A stretch of 64,000 nucleotides of DNA from Apodemus sylvaticus. Lineage: Eukaryota > Chordata > Mammalia > Rodentia > Muridae. Location of the stretch: positions 203,339,568 to 203,403,567 of the forward strand of contig NC_067472.1 of the NCBI RefSeq assembly GCF_947179515.1, in the 5' to 3' direction. Position 1 is the stretch's first letter; every line of letters begins with the position of its first letter. Positions 37,751 to 47,085 of the stretch are shown piece by piece. Made by a program: the position numbers and the translations under genes. Below the pieces are notes generated by a model that had not been told where the DNA came from, made no database searches, and worked only from the letters and a program-made list of their open reading frames with translations.

Positions 37751-38314
37751 ATTCCTTGCTGCCAACTTGACTACGTGTGAAATGAAGGATAATCCAGAAG
37801 TGGAGGCCACACCTGTGATCCAGATCTTGAGGCAGGAAGGCACAGGCTTCTGATCTAGATCTTAGCAGGAAGATCTTGAAGCAGACTGGCTATGCAAAGC
37901 TTAGCCCCAGGCAAAATAGTCCATGCCTTTAATCCTGGGAGACTTAGACAATCAGATCTCTCTGAGTTCAAAGTCAACCTGGGACAAAGCAAGTTCCAGA
38001 TCCAAACCTGGTTGCACACACCTGTAATCTGAGTGCCACACATCCTGATGGAGGCCAATATATGGACAATGGGAGAAGGAGGGCTCATTCTCTGCCTGCT
38101 TGCTCTGACTTGCCAACACATGTGTGGCAACCTACCTCTTCAGGATTCCAGCTTGCACAGAATATCAGCTGGAACTACTAGACTATTGGACTTCCCATTC
38201 ACAGTTGCTAATTGTTGGGTTGGTTGGATTGCAGACTGTAAGTCATTACAATTAATTACCTTCATTTATAGAGACATCCCATAAGCTCTATGACTCTAGA
38301 GAATCCTAACTAAT
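37751..38314 (+). mobile_element. Unnamed murine repeat inserted in the L1
   Basis: L1 text stops at 37,750 and resumes at about 38,315. The insert begins 'attccttgctgccaacttga', includes a B1-like stretch ('catgcctttaatcctgggag' … 'gagttcaaagtcaacctggg') and ends 'gactctagagaatcctaact'. Copies of 'atgact' at 37,745-37,750 and 38,315-38,320 flank it, a plausible 6-bp target duplication. The text is familiar as a dispersed mouse repeat, but I do not assign a family. Confidence 0.6.
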
Positions 38315-38697
38315 ATGACTTAAATGTCTCCAATATGAGAACTTTCTAATTTCTTTATTTAGGCATTGCACTATGAACTTAGGACTCTTTTCATTGTGTC
38401 TCATAAATGTGCCTTCATTTAGTTGCATTCTAGAAAGAACTGAATGTCTTCCTTTATTTCTTCCCTGACCTAGAGATCAGTGAGCAGAGAGTTGTGTAGA
38501 CTTTCTGTTGTTTCTGCTGTTGTTGCAGGGCAGCTTTAACCCATGGTGCTCTGACAAGGTACAAGGTGTCATTTCAATTTTCTGGTATCTGTTGATTTGG
38601 GATCCATAGTATGGTCAATATGGGAGAAGGATCCCTGAGGTGATGAGAAGAAGGTCTATTCCTCAGTGTTTGCTATTGTGCTACATCCACAGTCACT
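38315..38697 (-). mobile_element. Continuation of antisense L1 ORF2
   Basis: Text such as 'tttcattgtgtctcataaat', 'ttcccatagtttgaacttcc'-like drift and 'ggagaaggatccctgaggtg' follows the ORF2 upstream region in reverse complement, so this is the 5'-ward continuation of the L1 at 35,010-37,750. It ends near 38,697, where unique sequence begins. Confidence 0.78.
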
Positions 38698-39009
38698 GAA
38701 ATGCCATTCTTTCTTTGAATACAGGCAAAATACACAAGGCAGCTATCATAAAACAGATATCAGTTGAATGTATTTGATAAATTTATCTCTATAGATTTAG
38801 CAGCCTCACCTGTTGATACTAGTAATATATAGGCTAAATCTGCCACCACTCCTGAGATAAATATATTAAATACATATTACAAGAAGAAACATACAGGATA
38901 TAATATAGCAGATAAATATATATATATATATTAATTATCTTTTCAAATTTTCTCAGATTGTAATCTGGAGAATGTCACCTGCTAAACTCTGCTATTGGTT
39001 GAGAATATG
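38698..39009. other. AT-rich stretch with a (TA)n run
   Basis: A (TA)n run lies near 38,917-38,932; nothing else is recognised. Confidence 0.6.
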
Positions 39010-39660
39010 AAGCTATGGCTTCTGCATCACCCTTGGAAGAGTTGCCTGGAAGGAAGGACCACCCAGAGTCCCACATGCCTCCAGACCTGACCTGAGAACA
39101 GGCATGGGCCTGGGCAATGGATAATTTTGAGGCCTTGAGTCATCCCTCCTGCCAGCACCCCTGGTGCTGTGGGCCTGGGAACCCCAGCATAGCCACACTG
39201 CTGGATGAAGCTGCATTTGGAGAAGAGAGGGGACAGAAACGCTATAGAGAGCCACATGAAGAGGAGCCAATGGCTGAGAGTTCAGAGAGACTTTGGGGTC
39301 CTCAAGAAGTAGGAGTCACATCCAGGAGAAGGGTCCAATGGGCTCTGAACGAGCCAGAAGATGACAGCGCCCACCACAGTGGAGACATGCTTGACCCAGG
39401 TGAATCCTGGAGCCAAGGGCGCTCCCAGAAATGACTGAGGCTACAGGATTGGGGAACCTGGAAATACAAGACACCCAAGCACTGTGGGAAGACTAAGAGA
39501 ATAAGCCTTGGAATCCCTCACTATATTCAATGGGAGAAGGCAGAGCAAACCTGAGCAAGAACCTCATTCTGCCCCTGTGGGCTTCTGTGCTGGGACTGTG
39601 CCCCACGTGCCCAGGAGCCTTGAAGTTGCTTTCTTTTGTCCTCCTGCCTTTTCAATTGAT
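39010..39660 (+). other. GC-richer block with a 106-codon open frame
   Basis: The frame 39,117-39,434 is open and ends in TGA. It contains 'AAFGEERGQKRYREPHEEEP' and RRRVQWALNEPEDDSAHH, charged and disordered-looking. A minus-strand frame of similar length overlaps, a sign that GC-rich composition alone may keep frames open. No splice sites, domain or family is recognised. It could be an exon relic or part of an old retrocopy. Confidence 0.25.
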
Positions 39661-40227
39661 ACGTGAAGGAATTTTTCCTTAAATCTATGTAAAATCATTG
39701 GATTCTGATGTGTAAAGTGCACAGAATTGAAATCTTTCCTCTCCACAACTTATGTAATTGTATTTCAAGGGCAAAGACAGAATTTGAATATGGGGTAGGA
39801 AGTGGTCACTAATCAATTCAGAGGAATTTCCTTGTGGGTGGAGTTTCATTAGGGGTTGGGGTGTGAACACTAACAGGCTTTTTAGGGAGAAAAGAGTTGC
39901 CCACCCACTACAATTTCTTATATTGTTTTCAATAAGATTGTAAAGTGGAAGCCTGGGTTCATGTTGGGGGACTTGGGTGGTAGGTGATCTGCAGGTTACA
40001 ATGGCAAGAAAGGAACAATCTGATTTTAGACCTTCTGAATTGACCGCCAAGTGATGACAGGATGTCAGTTCCAGGGAAGAATAAAACATTTCTCTTTAAG
40101 ACACCCTCATTTCAGATGTTACTGTGAAAAGTTGACTGCCACATCCAACAAACAAATGTGGCTCGTGGATGATATCTGAGGAACAGGCAAATGCCTCTTA
40201 AATTTATAATTAAATAAGGATTTCCAG

Positions 40228-40372
40228 AGCCAGGCATGCTTGTGCACACCTTTAAACCTAGCACATAAGAAGAAGGCAGGTCTCTGAGTTCAAGGTCAGT
40301 CTGTTCTACATAATAATTCTGGGACACGCAAGGACTGCAAAAGGAGACCTTGTCTCAAAATAAGAAAAATTC
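40228..40372 (+). repeat. B1 SINE
   Basis: 'agccaggcatgcttgtgcac', 'acctttaaacctagcacata', 'ctctgagttcaaggtcagtc' and 'aaggagaccttgtctcaaaa' follow the full B1 order, with an A-rich tail at the right. Confidence 0.88.
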
Positions 40373-41960
40373 TTTTTGTATTGAGTAGAGAAATTTGCCA
40401 AAAAGACTTTCAGATGATCTGGTCCTTTAATCATCTGAGCACTTCCAAGGGTGTTAGGTGGAGTCTGTGTGCAGAGAGATGGTGAAGATAAGTAGCTACT
40501 CCCACAACAATGAATTGAATCCCCTGTGTAATAGGTTTTAAAGGAACATTCCCTGAGCGGAGCAGATCAGTAAGGTAATTGCAGTAACTGGGACAGCTAA
40601 TCATCTTGTCCCACTCTAGGACATCCATGGGTTCCACATCCATAGATGTGAAAGAGCCTAGGGACATTGTCAGATGGGATGCAGACATGGCTAATCCCTC
40701 TGCAACAGCAGCCTCTGGGGTTTCACAGTTCAGAGATGCCTGACTTAGGAGGGGAGTGGAACTCTAAGGACTATGCTCTCTCAGGTGAGATCTGCATACC
40801 TGAGATCTGTAGGAAGGCAAATTTTCTTTTCTTTTTGCATTTGTTTGTGTTTTCTCTGTGTATACTTGGTTATCCTGCTCAGTGGGAAAAAACCTCCTCC
40901 CTCCTTCACTCTGTGTTCTTGATGGATGGATTTCCACAAGAAGTTTTAATGCTGAAGTCTCCTGCTGAGCAGGAAATCCCTTCCTTCCTGTTCTCCTGAG
41001 TTGGGAAGGGAAAGAGATGCTGTACCTGGTGCTGAGACTGGTCCTTGATCTCCCGGGTCTCCTTCTGATTCCCAGTGTGGTTTGTTTACTTTAATAGTTC
41101 ATTAAATACCATAACTTGCAGTCATTTGCATATAAAGACACAATGTACTTCAGTGTCTTGAAAAGCACAAAATGATCATGGAAAGTTACAAACAACACAA
41201 AGTCCCTGGACATTTCAGAGTTAAATAACCTTCTGATTACCCAGACTCCATTCCCTGGGAGCTCTTGGAGGTCAGTCTGTGAACTAGTCATTGGACTCGT
41301 ATTTAATTTAGGATACCTTTTCCAATTCTTTTCAGGATGTGTTTGAAGCTCCCCTAAGGTCAAGGGGGGTGTCTAGGAAGGGAATTTAGCTCTTGCACCC
41401 CTTGGAATTTTCTTGGTCCCCACAATCCTACTAGAATTCAGTACAATGTAGCAGATCCAGGCTTAGCATGGCCATGGCTCAGTAACCAGACTGGAAGAGT
41501 TCGCAGGTTAACTGTCCTCGATCCATCCACTCAGCCCTGGTCACTAGAGTGGCTATGGTCTGAAGATCCTCAAGCAATATGTGAGCGAAACACCTTCTCC
41601 AAACCCATCTGTAACACAACATGTTTACAAGCCAGAGATTCACAAGAAAAAATGATCCATATTTGTTTATTATTTATTCTAGCTCCAAGGCATCTAAACT
41701 GAAAAAGGCTTCTACTCCTTTAAATTTATATGCTAAATAGTATTTCAATGTACAGAATCCAGTCAAGACTGGAATAAAGAGAGTACTGAACTGCAAGTTA
41801 CAAGATAATCCCCATTCAACTTTGATACAAAATTATCTTTTGTCAGTTTTTTTTTACTAGAAACTGATTCATTTTACAAAAGATTCCTGCTATTAATATG
41901 CTTTTCCTGCTATTATTAAACATATACGAAAATCAATTAATAATAGCTCACGCCTATGGA
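40373..41960. other. Non-coding stretch, no gene recognised
   Basis: The frames at 40,431-40,688, 41,091-41,363 (minus) and 40,667-40,999 (plus) have no recognised domain. No clear repeat is visible. Confidence 0.45.
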
Positions 41961-41965
41961 AAAGA

Positions 41966-42480
41966 TTTCTGCCGATCCACGAACATGTACTATTAGGATT
42001 ATTAACTATATTATTATTAACTATATTACTATTATTATTATCACTGTTATTATCTATAGCCACCAAAATTCTGTCATGAAACGGACATGAAAATAAGGCT
42101 TGAAATTCATTAACTCCACTATACTAAAAACTAAATTATTATTACTATTATTAACTACGTCATTATTATTTTCATTATTAACTACGTCATTATTATTGCT
42201 ATTACGAACTACATGACTAGGATTGTTACTATTGACTTCATTATTGTTACTATTATTATTTACTATATCCGCCAGAATTCTGCCATAAACAGACAAGAAA
42301 CTGAGGCTTCAAGCCGATTAACTCCACTCTATTATTAACTTCATTAACTTTATTATCATCATCATCATCATTATTATTAGCTATATCATTATTATTAATT
42401 ATATCATCATTATTAAGTGTATTATAATTATTATTGCTAACTATATTATTAATATTATTAACTATGCCATTATAATTATT
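41966..42480. repeat. (ATT/ACT)n complex with a ~210-bp internal duplication
   Basis: Dense TTATTA/TATTAC/TCATTA triplets surround two related non-triplet cores: 'ccaccaaaattctgtcatga' (from 42,060) and 'ccgccagaattctgccataa' (from 42,270), each followed by '…gaggcttcaagc'-type text and 'attaactccact'. The spacing is about 210 bp. On the minus strand the triplets give long Asn-rich frames (42,054-42,296 and 42,256-42,744); these are repeat-derived and not a gene. Confidence 0.85.
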
Positions 42481-42489
42481 TTTTATTTG

Positions 42490-42666
42490 TTTTGTTTTGT
42501 TTTGTTTTTGTTTGTTTTTTTGTTTTTTTTTTGAGACAGGGTTTCTCTGTATAGCCCTGGCTGTCCTGGAACTCACTCTGTAGACCAGGCTGGCCTCGAA
42601 CTCAGAAATCCACCTGCATCTGCCTCCCAGAGTGCTGGGATTACAGGTGTGCGCCACCACTTCCCA
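42490..42666 (-). repeat. B1 SINE, antisense, recent
   Basis: A (TTTTG)n/T-rich run (the tail) leads into 'gagacagggtttctctgtat', 'gaccaggctggcctcgaact' and 'ctgggattacaggtgtgcgc', the reverse complement of a nearly consensus B1. Low divergence indicates a young copy. It lies just left of the promoter-like block. Confidence 0.95.
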
Positions 42667-42699
42667 GGGCCACAGTAGCTGGTAAAACCGCAAGCGGGT

Positions 42700-43045
42700 T
42701 GCAAACCACACTTCCCAGAAGCCCTCGGGTTCTGAGGAACACACCTGGATCTACACACACACACACACACACACACACTCACTCCACTTAGAGGTTCAAA
42801 TACTACAATTCCCAGCATGCATCACTATAAGGACCACAACTCCCTGCATGCCCGTCACAGTGACAGGGAAGTGTGGCCTTCCTCTCTCCCAGCTTCCCTT
42901 GTTGCTTGCAGCCATTGGGAAGGTTCTGTCCTATGGGGTGTGGCGCTGTGGGCAAGTTGTGAGTGTAGGGAAGCTGCAGGAACTTCATCCTGCGCAGTAG
43001 TCCGTGTCCAATGCAGACAGTCTTAAGTGTAAAATTGTGCCACAG
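42700..43045. promoter_or_regulatory. Promoter-like block with three ACTACAnnTCCC (ZNF143/THAP11-type) motifs
   Basis: Three related motifs lie in the same orientation: 'accacacttcccagaagcc' (42,705-42,723), 'actacaattcccagcatgc' (42,802-42,820) and 'accacaactccctgcatgc' (42,833-42,851). The middle one is a near-perfect match to the conserved promoter element bound by ZNF143 and THAP11. The block is GC-richer than its flanks and also has an inverted CCAAT box (at about 42,912) and 'tgcgcagt' (at about 42,990), an NRF1-like half. A CA tract splits the first and second motifs. A decayed zinc-finger gene lies 2 kb downstream on the plus strand and could have been served by it. Activity is inferred only. 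Confidence 0.55.
42753..42778. repeat. (CA)n microsatellite
   Basis: About thirteen CA units between the first two promoter-type motifs. Confidence 0.95.
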
Positions 43046-43055
43046 TCTTTGAGAG

Positions 43056-43183
43056 GTGTGTGTGTGCGTGTGTGTGTGTGTGTGCATGTGTGTGTATCTG
43101 TGTGCGTGTTTATGTGTGTTTTGTGTGCATGCGTGCGTGCGTGCATGTGTGTATGTGTGTGTATGTATGTGTGTGTGCGTGCG

Positions 43184-43223
<40 letters not shown>

Positions 43224-43431
43224 TGGGCATGCTTGCATGTGTGTGTGTGTGTGTGTTTGTGTACATGCCTGCTTGCATGTGTGTGTGTGTGTGTGTGTTT
43301 GTGTGTATGTGTTTATGTGTGTGTTTGTGTGCATGTGTGTGTGCCTGCCTGCGTGCATGTGTGCATGTGTGTGTGTGTGTGTGTGTGTCTGTGTGTGTGC
43401 ATGTGCATTTGTGTGTGTGTTTTGGGGGACA
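43056..43431. repeat. Long (TG)n-rich tract
   Basis: About 375 bases of almost uninterrupted alternating T-G with GCGTGC, GCATGC and TTTG variants. The long Cys/Val frames (e.g. 43,004-43,591) and His/Thr minus frames come from it and are not genes. Confidence 0.97.
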
Positions 43432-43737
43432 AGGTAGTCCTGATCTGCTTACCCGACTTTTTTTCTATTGTCTTACCTTGGTGGTTCACTATTCTTTATG
43501 TCTGCGTGTATTCTTCCTTTCTGTCCCGCTCATTGCTTTGGGAGCCATTTTGAAACAGTTTTGCCATTGGGAAGGCGGTGGTGAAACTTAGCAGATCGTT
43601 GAAGAGCTTCATTGCTTCCTTTAAAACAAAAAAAGAAAAACAAAACAAAACTAGAATTGCCCACCTGATGAATCTGGATTTCAAAACTGTGAAAAAGTGT
43701 ATATCAGTACTTTATCATCATTATTATTATTATTTTG

Positions 43738-43868
43738 CATTTTCAAGACAGTTTTTTTCTGTGTAGTCCTGGCTGTTCTGGAACTTATTCTGTAGACTAG
43801 GCTGGCCTTGAACTGAGAAATCTGCACCCCAAGTGCTGGGATTAAAGTTGTGCACCAGCACTGCTTGG
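43738..43868 (-). repeat. B1 SINE, antisense
   Basis: 'ctgtgtagtcctggctgttc', 'gactaggctggccttgaact' and 'agtgctgggattaaagttgt' are reverse-complement B1, following a TTATTATTATT stretch. Moderately diverged. Confidence 0.92.
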
Positions 43869-44387
43869 CTGTCCAGGCTCTTTTTAAATATGGGAGGACG
43901 TAGACTCTCTGTGAACTCCACCTGAGACCTGAGACCACATGGCAACTGCTAAGTGCAAATCCTGCTCTTGCTGTCCTACTGTCCTGCTGTGCTACTGTGT
44001 TGTTGAAGCAGTAGGGATGCAACACTGGCTTAGAAGGAAGGTATCTTGAGCAGCCAAGCCGTTAGCTCAGTGGCGAAACTTTGGGCCTATTTTTTTGGTT
44101 TTTTTTTAGGTACAGTATTTTCTCACGATGAACTTTAGGAATGGTGAAGTGTATTCTGTTTATATGAAGACATATGATGTCCCTTTTGTTTTTAAAAATA
44201 TATGTGATTACTATTACATGATAGGATTCATCTCAGAAGAGTCTTTGAACTTTGGACTCTTAACTTTTTTGAGACTGCTATAGAGGATGGGGACTTTTGG
44301 AGTTCGAGCTCATGTATTCTGTATGTTTAAGTGTGATCCCCATACACTCAGGGGTTGAGCAATCATGTGGGGGCCAGGCGATGGAAT
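43869..44387. other. Non-coding stretch, nothing recognised
   Basis: No repeat or coding frame can be supported here. The next LTR begins near 44,388. Confidence 0.5.
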
Positions 44388-44740
44388 ATGGTAATTTAAA
44401 TATGCTAAGCTGAGTGAGTAGTGTTATATTGTGATGTGACCTTGTTGGAGGAAGTGAATCACTGTGGTGGTGGGCTTTGAAATTCATACCAGGGCTGAAG
44501 AGACCTCCTATTAGGTCCCTGGAAGACACTCTCTCCCTAGCTGCCTTTGGATAAAGATGCAGAACTCTCGGAATCTTCTCCAGAATCATGTCTGCCTGCA
44601 TGCCTGCCATGCTATAAAGAAAATGGACTAAACTGCTGAAACTATAAGCCAGCCCCAATTAAATGCTTGTTTTTATAGGAGATGCCTTGTTCATGATGTC
44701 TCTTTATATCAATAGAAATGTGAAGACAGAAACCCTGTGT
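44388..44740 (+). mobile_element. MaLR-type solo LTR (ORR1-like)
   Basis: Contains 'tgaccttgttggaggaagtg', 'tcactgtggtggtgggcttt', 'gctgcctttggataaagatg', 'aatcatgtctgcctgcatgc', 'ataagccagccccaattaaa' and 'ccttgttcatgatgtctctt', the full order of the mouse MaLR/ORR1 LTR. No internal retroviral genes adjoin it. The left boundary is uncertain by some tens of bases. Confidence 0.78.
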
Positions 44741-44779
44741 GTGATTTTAATATAGTGAAGCCTTTGCACAGTTCTTCTT

Positions 44780-45715
44780 TATCATGTAAGAATTTGTATT
44801 GGGGAGAAACCATGTGAATATAATAAAGCTTTGGAATGGTCCATATACTAAAGCTTTTGCACACCTGTATCAGTTTCATCCTTATGACACTGTTCTAACT
44901 GGAGAGAAATTCAATGAATTTCAGCAATGTGATAAAAATCTTTATGTTATGAAGTCCACTGAGGTCCGACCCAATTACAATACCATTACAATGCAAATGA
45001 TAAGATTTTTTTGTAGACAACTTGCTACTGACTAAATAGGACCACAGCAATATACTCAGAAGGTTAGTTGCATCAACACACCACTCCCTCTCCCTAAGCC
45101 AGAAAGTGATATAGATTCCAAATCTGAAAAGGAAAAACATCCATGCCAAGTTAGAGCCATGTTTACCACCAATCAGGATGTCCTTTTCCTGTTAATCTAA
45201 GTCAAATGATACAGAATGCAGGTTTTATGGTCTAGCCTTTCATAGTCATTTGTTCTTTTGTGGTTAGGAAAAAAATAGTTCATTTTTAGGACTAAAACAA
45301 GAATACCAGATTTTATGATTAGGAACAAAACATGAATAAAAAAAATTTGGCCAGATATTGTTAAGTACATAGGTCCCCTAAGACCTGGGACTTATACTTA
45401 GTTTCAACTCATGATTAAATGTAGTTTGGCAACAAAAAGGCAGCCCTTAGGTCAAGTTTCTCTAACTTGTTCCCAACCTATATATAGCAAAGTCATCTTT
45501 GAATATATAACAGAATACATATTGAAAATAAATCTTAGAAATGTAATCAATGTGATAAGAACTTTTCACTACACAGTTATCTATGAATTCATAATAGAAC
45601 TATCCAGAGTGAAAGGCTATAATAATCAGTGTGGTAAAGCCTTTGTCTGTAGCAGTAGTCTTAGAGACCATAAGAATATTTCGTAACACAGAGAAATCCT
45701 ATAAAAAACAAATAA
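44780..45715 (+). pseudogene. Decayed C2H2 zinc-finger (KRAB-ZFP type) pseudogene
   Basis: Zinc-finger units are recognisable in several frames. Near 44,799-45,035 there is TKAFAHLYQFH, then TGEKFNEFQQCDK, where the TGEK linker and the following C-x-x-C motif are partly lost. Near 45,540-45,690 there is CNQCDKNFSLHSYL and then NQCGKAFVCSSSLRDHKN, a nearly complete finger with the GKAF core. Frames change repeatedly and stops are frequent, and about half the zinc-ligand Cys/His positions are gone, so no functional DNA-binding array remains. The missing middle (about 45,050-45,530) is too degraded to assign. A KRAB domain is not visible. The promoter-like block 2 kb upstream on the same strand may be its relic promoter. 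Confidence 0.72.
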
Positions 45716-45839
45716 TTGTGTAGAGGATAAATATTCTCAAGATAGAACAGTTGAGCCAAGGTGAGGATATTCTATATACCTGTTCCATATCAGTCAGATC
45801 TCTAAACCGTGCCTGAGCCCAGATCTACCACACATTTTT

Positions 45840-46138
45840 TTGTTTTTGTTTTTCTTTTCTTTTCTTTTTTTCATTTCTTTGTTTATATGATATATTTTTT
45901 ATTCACTTTTCAAATGATTTCCCCCTTTCTGGCCCCCCACTCTCTAAAAATTCATGAAATTCTTTGGTAAATAGATGGAGTTGGGGAACATCATACTAAG
46001 TGAGGTAACCCAGTCTCAAAAGATCAATCATGGTATGCACTCACTAATAAGTGAATATTAGCCTGGAAAACTGAAATACCCAAAACATAATCCACACATC
46101 AAATGAGGTAGAAGAAGTGGCCTCTTGTTCTGGAAACA
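45840..46138 (-). mobile_element. Twin-primed (5'-inverted) L1 3'-end insertion
   Basis: From the left: a T-rich tail, then 'ttttttattcacttttcaaa' and 'tgatttccccctttctggcc', the reverse complement of the L1 terminus (to about 45,945). Directly after comes sense text, 'attcatgaaattctttggta' through 'tggtatgcactcactaataa' and 'cacatcaaatgaggtagaag' (to about 46,138), which lies upstream of that terminus in an ordinary L1. A 3' piece in one orientation joined to an inverted 5' piece is the signature of twin priming during L1 integration. No clear target duplication was found. Confidence 0.75.
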
Positions 46139-46149
46139 CACTTTTTTTT

Positions 46150-47085
46150 TTTTATTCTCAAGGCTGATGAGGCTGACAAGACCAAGCTGGGATTTCACAT
46201 TTAGCAAAACTTAGTCCAAATCCCACAGAGTTATCTGTTGGGCAAGAGGCAGGAGGCATAAAATAAGGGCTACAGATTGTGCAGTCAAAAAACAAAGGCA
46301 GAAACGACCACTCCACAACTGGTGAACTGAAAGGCACTTAGCAGTAGAAGCATTTCTTTTTCTTGAGCTTCTTGTAGTTTCTCTGAGGTTTTATTGTTCT
46401 CATTTTCTAATCTCTGTAGGTGTGATATTACCTGCTCATGACCTAACTTCAGCTTCTCATAGAAAGAATATGCACTGTGGTAGGATTTGTCCCTAGAAGT
46501 GTAGACTCCCATGAACACTGGCCTAAAGCATCACATCAGCACAGGGTGGTCCTCAAAGAACACACCATGGAGTACAATATCCTGGATCCTGTGTAGTGTC
46601 AAATTCTGGTGATTATAAAACATATTATGCTGACACTAGGCAGACAAAGGTTATGAATCCAAGTGGAGGATGCCCTAGTTGCATGTGGTCACTCAGTAGG
46701 ATTGGGAACGCAGTCTATCCCAGTATGTTCTCGGGTGCAAAGTCAGTCAGAAATTACAAGTTATTGTGGGGATGAGAACGAAGAACAAGACAAATATATA
46801 AACTGCTAAGTGTTTCCAAATTGTACCAAGGTACACACTTCCTTGGAGAAGCATTTATGAACGTAAGATTGGGCATAGTGACAATCTGGAGGTGCAGCCA
46901 GGTCTTGAACAGAAGACCTGAAAAATATGAGTGGGACATTGCAGACCCAAGAATGACACCATAGGATTTGCAAAAGTGAATACCTATAGTCCAAGAATCC
47001 ATCTCTGACGACTGCTAGGTCATCTTGCAGCTCATTTCTCTCACTGGGCATCAGCTGAGTGGTCAGTTTCTCCATTTATATTTTC
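46150..47085 (-). pseudogene. Speer/alpha-takusan/Dlg5-like gene fragment, two exons
   Basis: Exon 1 seen (47,085 down to 46,984; acceptor …agaagcag, donor gtattc) encodes MEKLTTQLMPSERNELQDDL. Exon 2 (from 46,522; acceptor …tgctttag) encodes 'SFYEKLKLGHEQVISHLQRL' and ENENNKTSEKLQEAQ. Exon 1 ends with two bases of a codon and exon 2 starts with one, so they splice in frame. This coiled-coil text matches the murine Speer and alpha-takusan families, which derive from the N-terminal region of Dlg5 and are highly amplified in mouse. A TAA stands directly before the exon-1 ATG, and exon 2 has no clear donor and runs into a divergent end (stop at 46,285). A run of A's on the minus strand near 46,140-46,153 may be a tail. 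It is most likely a partial, non-functional family member; introns show it is not a retrocopy. Confidence 0.68.

Noticed and set aside
42256..42744. Asn-rich minus-strand frame of 162 codons resembling a prion-like domain
   Set aside because: It is made of an ATT-triplet complex joined to an antisense B1 SINE. No start context or homologue is evident.
43004..43591. Long Cys/Val-rich plus-strand open frame (195 codons) and overlapping frames
   Set aside because: They are the translation of an alternating TG tract; parallel frames are open in the other phases, as expected from a dinucleotide repeat.
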